Of a stretch of 26,804 nucleotides of DNA, positions 24,178-26,804 are shown in pieces. Under the pieces are notes generated by a model. That model ran no database searches, was not told the origin of the DNA, and was given only the letters and a program-made list of their open reading frames with translations. Numbering within the stretch: the first letter of the stretch is position 1; each line of letters begins with the position of its first letter. A program made the translations under genes and the position numbers. Source of the DNA: VAYN01 sp964540905 (GTDB taxonomy: Bacteria > Actinomycetota > Thermoleophilia > Solirubrobacterales > 70-9); the NCBI GenBank assembly GCA_964540905.1, contig CAZIOS010000030.1:1-26804 (forward strand), in the 5' to 3' direction.

Positions 24178-24867
24178 GTGGCCTCCAGTAGACGCGCGGC
24201 TAAGCTGAACGAGCGGCTGCCGAGGGGGAGACACGGTCTGCCCAGGGAGGCGGTGACCGAATCCCAACGCAACCGCATCCACCAGGCGATGATCGAGGTC
24301 GTCTCCGAGCGCGGCTACCCGGAGACCCGCGTGGTCGACGTGATCGGCGTCGCCGGCGTCTCCCGCAAGACCTTCTACGAACTCTTCGACAGCAAGGAGG
24401 ACTGCTTCCTCGCCGCCTACGATGTCCTGCTCGGCAACCTGCTGAGCGACACCGGCGGTGGTTTCGAGTCGAAGCAGGGGGCGCCGTGGGCGGAGCGCGT
24501 CGCCGCCGGCCTTGGGGCGCTGCTGGAGCACTTGGCGGAGCATCCGGACGAGGCCCGCTTCGCGATCGTCGAGGTGCTGGCGGCGGGGCCGAAGGCGCTG
24601 GCCCGCCGCGACGCGGCGCTGCGCCAGTTCACCGGCTTCCTCGAGTCGGGCCGGGCCGAGACCTCGGTCGAGCTGCCGGGGATCACCTCGCTCTCGCTCG
24701 CCGGCGGCGTCAACGAGCTGCTCTACAGCGAGATCCTGCACGGCGCCGCGGCGCGACTGCCCAGCCGGCTGCCGGACCTGATGTTCTGGATCACGCTGCC
24801 CTTCCTCGGGGCGGATGGCGCCGCCGCCGAGCGCGAGCGGGTGCGGCTCTCGATGCTTGAGAGCTAG
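24178..24867 (+). CDS. TetR-family transcriptional regulator
   Basis: GTG 24178 gives 229 residues. The N-terminal 30 residues are basic (SSRRAAKLNERLPRGRHGLP). The TetR DNA-binding domain follows at about 28-80, with the helix-turn-helix in VVDVIGVAGVSRKTFYELFDSKEDCF. The C-terminal ligand domain is divergent (GLGALLEHLAEHPDEARF, LPGITSLSLAGGVNELLYSE). Its position 36 bases after the MCE operon, on the same strand, makes it a candidate local regulator of the MCE/MMPL system; mycobacterial Mce3R is a TetR-family precedent. Its codon use is GAG-rich, unlike the MCE genes. The target sites and ligand are unknown. Confidence 0.92.
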   Translation: MASSRRAAKLNERLPRGRHGLPREAVTESQRNRIHQAMIEVVSERGYPETRVVDVIGVAGVSRKTFYELFDSKEDCFLAAYDVLLGNLLSDTGGGFESKQGAPWAERVAAGLGALLEHLAEHPDEARFAIVEVLAAGPKALARRDAALRQFTGFLESGRAETSVELPGITSLSLAGGVNELLYSEILHGAAARLPSRLPDLMFWITLPFLGADGAAAERERVRLSMLES

Positions 24868-24962
24868 CGCCACCCGACGCTTGTTAAGCCGCTCTTTTCC
24901 CGCAGACGACGGGTTTACCTAATAGCGGGGGTGGTAAGTTGACCTGCTGGAGAGATTCACCC

Positions 24963-25019
24963 ATGCAAGCTTTCGACGGCACGGCTCTGGACGGGCAAGC
25001 CGCAAAAGGAGAGATATAG
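24963..25019 (+). CDS. Possible 18-residue leader peptide
   Basis: ATG 24963 is preceded by GGAGAG at 24949-24954, eight bases away, and reads MQAFDGTALDGQAAKGEI before a TAG at 25017. The downstream secreted-protein gene starts four bases after this stop, and its own AAAGGAG lies inside the small ORF at 25005-25011. The arrangement would suit translational coupling or a leader peptide. The ORF is very short, so it may be chance. Confidence 0.35.
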   Translation: MQAFDGTALDGQAAKGEI

Positions 25020-25023
25020 GGAT

Positions 25024-25776
25024 ATGCGCAAGTACCTGATGATTACGATGGCCCTCGCGGCCTTGATCGCGATTTCAATCGCGGGCATCGCCCAAGCGGA
25101 AAAGCCGGTCAAGGTGCGGGCGGGCAATCTCGAACTCACCTTCAACGGCGGCTTCTCGCCGAAGGTCCTCTCGAGGACCAAACCGACGCCGATCACGCTC
25201 AGCGTCTCGGGCAAAATCGCCACCCTCGACGGCACCCACCCGCCGGCGCTGAAAGAAGTCAACGTCGAAACCGACAAGAACGGCGCCATCAACGTCAAGG
25301 GCCTGCCGGTCTGCACCTCGGGCAAACTGCAGTCGCAGGACACCAAGCACGCCGAAGCGATCTGCAAATCGGCGATCATCGGCACCGGCACGACCAACGT
25401 CCAGATCCAGTTCCCGGAACAGGCCCCGATCCCGGTCAGCTCGAAACTGCTGGTCTTCAACGGCGGCACCTCGGGTGGGACGACGACGCTGTTCATCCAC
25501 GCCTACATCACCGTGCCGACCCCGGCCGCGATCGTGACCACGGTCAAGATCAAGAAAATCCACAACGGCCCCTACGGCCTGCAGTCGATCGCGTCGGTGC
25601 CGAAGATCGCCGGCGGCAGCGGCTCGGTCACTTCGTTCAGCCTCTCGATCACGAAAAAGGGCGTCCTGACGCTGAAATGCCCGACCGGCAAGATCTACGC
25701 CAGGGGCGAAGCGAAGTTCAGCGACGGCACCAAGGCCAAAGCGGAAATCATCCGCACCTGTACCCCGAAGGGCTGA
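25024..25776 (+). CDS. Secreted four-cysteine protein, paralog 4 of the local family
   Basis: This 250-residue protein begins at ATG 25024 with AAAGGAG twelve bases upstream, a rather long spacing. It has a signal peptide (LMITMALAALIAISIAGIAQA) and the family landmarks NGGFSPKVLSRTKPTPI, LDGTHPPAL, GLPVC (C97), C114-KSAIIGTG, QAPIPVSSKLLVFNGG, IHNGPYGL, VPKIAGGSGSVTSF, LKC, FSDGTKAKAE and RTCTPKG. It lacks a stretch of about ten residues before the third cysteine, where the others have a Trp/Phe-Lys-Gly loop and SY. It is Lys/Thr-rich while the 9598 paralog is Arg-rich. It stands alone after the TetR gene and is followed by a strong terminator, so it is probably its own transcript. The function is unknown. 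Confidence 0.87.
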   Translation: MRKYLMITMALAALIAISIAGIAQAEKPVKVRAGNLELTFNGGFSPKVLSRTKPTPITLSVSGKIATLDGTHPPALKEVNVETDKNGAINVKGLPVCTSGKLQSQDTKHAEAICKSAIIGTGTTNVQIQFPEQAPIPVSSKLLVFNGGTSGGTTTLFIHAYITVPTPAAIVTTVKIKKIHNGPYGLQSIASVPKIAGGSGSVTSFSLSITKKGVLTLKCPTGKIYARGEAKFSDGTKAKAEIIRTCTPKG

Positions 25777-25824
25777 TCCAGGAGTTCCTTCGCAAACCTG
25801 TCTTGGGGAAGACGGGTCGGTAGC

Positions 25825-25857
25825 GAGAAGGGCGGCCAGATGGCCGCCCTTCTCTTT
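25825..25857 (+). terminator. Rho-independent terminator after the fourth paralog
   Basis: GAGAAGGGCGGCCA at 25825-25838 pairs perfectly with TGGCCGCCCTTCTC at 25841-25854, followed by TTT. With the innermost pair open, the loop is four bases (AGAT). The T run is short, but the stem is very strong. It lies 48 bases after the + strand stop and also separates it from convergent purA. There is no T run for the reverse direction. Confidence 0.82.
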
Positions 25858-25878
25858 GCGCCGCCGCCGCGGCAGACC

Positions 25879-26804
<926 letters not shown>

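Noticed and set aside
22366..24873. An 835-codon open frame on the - strand across MCE5, MCE6 and TetR
   Set aside because: It is antisense to three well-recognised genes; its composition is artificial Gly/Arg/Glu-rich, with no domain or start context.

Overview
This is a GC-rich, gene-dense bacterial window. Its gene content fits an actinobacterium of the Thermoleophilia/Solirubrobacterales type: menaquinone respiration, a long array of MCE-domain proteins, actinobacterial-style GTG/TTG starts and many stop/start overlaps. That placement is inferred from gene content and composition, because no 16S or other marker gene is present. There are no insertion sequences, phage genes or CRISPR arrays. 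No gene-free stretch exceeds about 150 bases.

Region 1 (1-7.5 kb, mostly + strand) holds tetrapyrrole and respiratory housekeeping genes. A two-domain siroheme-decarboxylase-like protein (5' end cut by the window) overlaps hemL, whose only plausible start is an ATT codon. A small unknown protein resembling a piece of a polyprenyl synthetase follows. A secreted unknown protein (- strand) lies back to back with a three-gene quinol:cytochrome c reductase operon: Rieske protein, b6-type cytochrome b, and a subunit-IV/cytochrome c fusion. Then come the menaquinone methyltransferase (menG/ubiE) and a long-chain polyprenyl diphosphate synthase, so quinone tail and ring synthesis sit beside the enzyme that uses the quinone. 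A small zinc-ribbon protein (- strand) closes the region.

Region 2 (7.5-9.6 kb) holds tatA, tatC, a membrane-anchored TPR-like protein and a tRNA-Lys(CTT) on the - strand. The Rieske protein of region 1 has a twin-arginine-like motif and is a plausible Tat substrate.

Region 3 (9.6-25.8 kb) is the most interesting part. Three tandem paralogous secreted proteins of unknown function (- strand) diverge from a large MMPL/RND transporter. The transporter is followed by six consecutive MCE-domain proteins, all joined by 4-base ATGA overlaps, and a TetR regulator. A fourth paralog of the secreted family follows, preceded by a possible 18-codon leader ORF and followed by a strong terminator. No YrbE/MlaE permease or MlaF ATPase gene is visible. 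The locus therefore looks like a cell-envelope lipid or hydrophobic-substrate transport system in which an MMPL pump, a six-subunit MCE tunnel and a four-cysteine secreted protein family are genetically linked. The transport role follows from the MCE and MMPL families; the role of the secreted family is unknown.

Region 4 (25.9 kb to the end) is the C-terminal part of purA (adenylosuccinate synthetase) on the - strand, cut by the window edge.
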